A model generated the notes under the pieces. That model did no database searches and was not told the DNA's origin. It worked only from the letters and a program-made list of their open reading frames with translations. From Centrapalus pauciflorus (taxonomy: Eukaryota; Streptophyta; Magnoliopsida; Asterales; Asteraceae), in contig JAANYP010001198.1 in the NCBI GenBank assembly GCA_020465985.1, forward strand, positions 1 through 64,000: DNA of 64,000 bases. The letters run 5' to 3'. The translations under genes and the position numbers were made by a program. Shown here in pieces: positions 62,980 to 64,000 of the stretch (the first letter of the stretch is position 1; every line of letters begins with the position of its first letter).

Positions 62980-63399
62980 GGCGGGATTCCCTTTCCTTCT
63001 CTTTTTACGCATTCTGATCATCTTCTCTAAACGCCCAAATCGCCATTTCCAAACCCGTCAACACTCCAAATCCTTCGATTTCCGTCGTGTTTCTTCTGTT
63101 TTTTTGCGTATTACCTCCAGTCGCATACCAGGTAACCTTCTTATTACTTTATTTTTAAGTTTAACATACATTTAATAGGTTTTCAATTTTCAGATTTTTT
63201 CGAGGGGTTTCTCTCAATTTTTTTTAGCTTTTTAGGTCATTAAGTCAATGTTTTTATAAGTTACTGTAGTTGGATAAAATATTCCTTATCATTTTTAGTG
63301 TTAGGATCTGCATTTTCATGCATTCTTGAGTTTTTTTTTTGTACTGTACACGTATGCGTGTGCCTGAACTCAGTAAATGCACTGTGTTCTAAGTGTAAC

Positions 63400-64000
63400 T
63401 TTGGGTGCACTCGAAGTTTCGCATGACCATGAACTTCAAATCATCTCAATGACCAAAGTTCTAAGTGTCTATCATGGACACATTCGAATTTCGGATGACC
63501 CACACACAGTTCAAATTTTACTTTCGTTGTTAATTATCATGGGACCCATCCGAACTTCGGGCCCATCAAAACTTCGAAAGGTCCACTAAAAGGCCACTCA
63601 TTTAAGTCTAAGTTTATACCATGAACTAATTTCGGACCCATCTGAAATTCGGCCCGCATATCAATATGGCCTTATAAAAAATATAAGTATCATCTTGGAC
63701 CCATCAGAAACTTGGAATCATCCGAATTTCAGACGGTTCCCAAGCATGACACCTACATATTTTTTTTCTAAGTGTATGGCATGGACACGCCCAAACTTCG
63801 GGTTCATATGAAATTCAGACCCCCTCTGAATTTTGTTTGTTTATCTCGCCTAAGCCTTTAACAAGGCTTTCATACCTGAATCTCGGATCCATCCCAAACT
63901 CGGGCCACCGTCATACTTAGCTTTTTAGTTTAACTTTTCCATGTATCTCTTCATCCAAGATTCGATCCTACCCAAATTTCGGATAGGCGTCATCCAAACT
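63400..64000. repeat. CATCCGAATTTCGG repeat field 2
   Basis: More than fifteen degenerate copies of CATCCGAA(A/C)TTCGGA/CCCAT, spaced 20-60 bp apart, run to the window end. The motif is the same as in the leader of element A (26570-26945). No coding sequence is present. Confidence 0.65.

Larger units (their letters stand above)
62944..64000 (+). other. start of an unidentified element or transcription unit
   Basis: The sequence switches at TGTAAGGGGTCTGACCC, directly after the broken RT. A TATAAATA box is at 62972-62979, with a pyrimidine-rich leader and an AG/GTAACC donor-like site at 63131. Thereafter no ORF of note is present up to the window end. It could be an LTR element with a short U3 or a captured promoter. 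Confidence 0.45.

Overview
This is nuclear DNA of a flowering plant, most likely a eudicot. The gag-pol types, a Copia lineage with an extra ORF behind pol and Tekay-like chromodomain Gypsy elements, remind me of Asteraceae genomes, but the species cannot be fixed from the sequence. The window is intergenic: almost every recognisable ORF belongs to a transposable element. I see no convincing host gene, tRNA, rRNA or CRISPR array.

Region 1-15 kb. A Copia 5' LTR (458-751; body off the left edge) sits beside an old DNA transposon of the Mutator/FAR1 type. That transposon carries a Ulp1-like cysteine protease (plus strand, 778-1688) and a spliced FAR1/FRS-like transposase (minus strand, 14860-2568) facing each other. 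A full-length Tekay-type Gypsy element (2942-11775, TSD cttat) has inserted into a coding exon of the transposase. Removing the insert and one TSD copy restores the reading frame. Short palindromes of the type ATTCTACGTAGAAT fill the introns and flanks of the old transposon.

Region 15-25.8 kb is AT-rich non-coding DNA with MITEs and foldbacks: two (TA)n-associated MITEs (15294-15718 and 23480-25650), a long-TIR element (19425-20383), a perfect-TSD foldback (20734-21294, 9-bp TSD) and a possible CACTA end. The second (TA)n MITE is split by a 1.8-kb solo LTR (23818-25623, TSD gcata).

Region 25.8-63 kb is a nest of retrotransposons. Element A (plus-strand Copia, 25793-62943, truncated) is split in its reverse transcriptase by element B (minus-strand Sirevirus-like Copia, 32262-62488, TSD gaaga). 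B is interrupted in gag by the remnant of element C (minus-strand Gypsy, 42883-59803). The long LTR of C is split at a (TA)n tract by element D (minus-strand Sirevirus-like Copia, 44165-57714, TSD ttcct). LTR divergence counted by eye agrees with this order: D about 1%, B about 3-4%. B and D both carry a long additional ORF between RNase H and the 3' LTR. D is nearly intact, with one stop in gag, one stop at the gag/pol border, one frameshift in RT and one in the extra ORF.

Region 62.9-64 kb is the start of another unidentified unit with a clear TATA box and a field of CATCCGAATTTCGG-like repeats. The most unusual theme of the window is that nearly every element family carries its own array of short degenerate palindromes in its non-coding parts.
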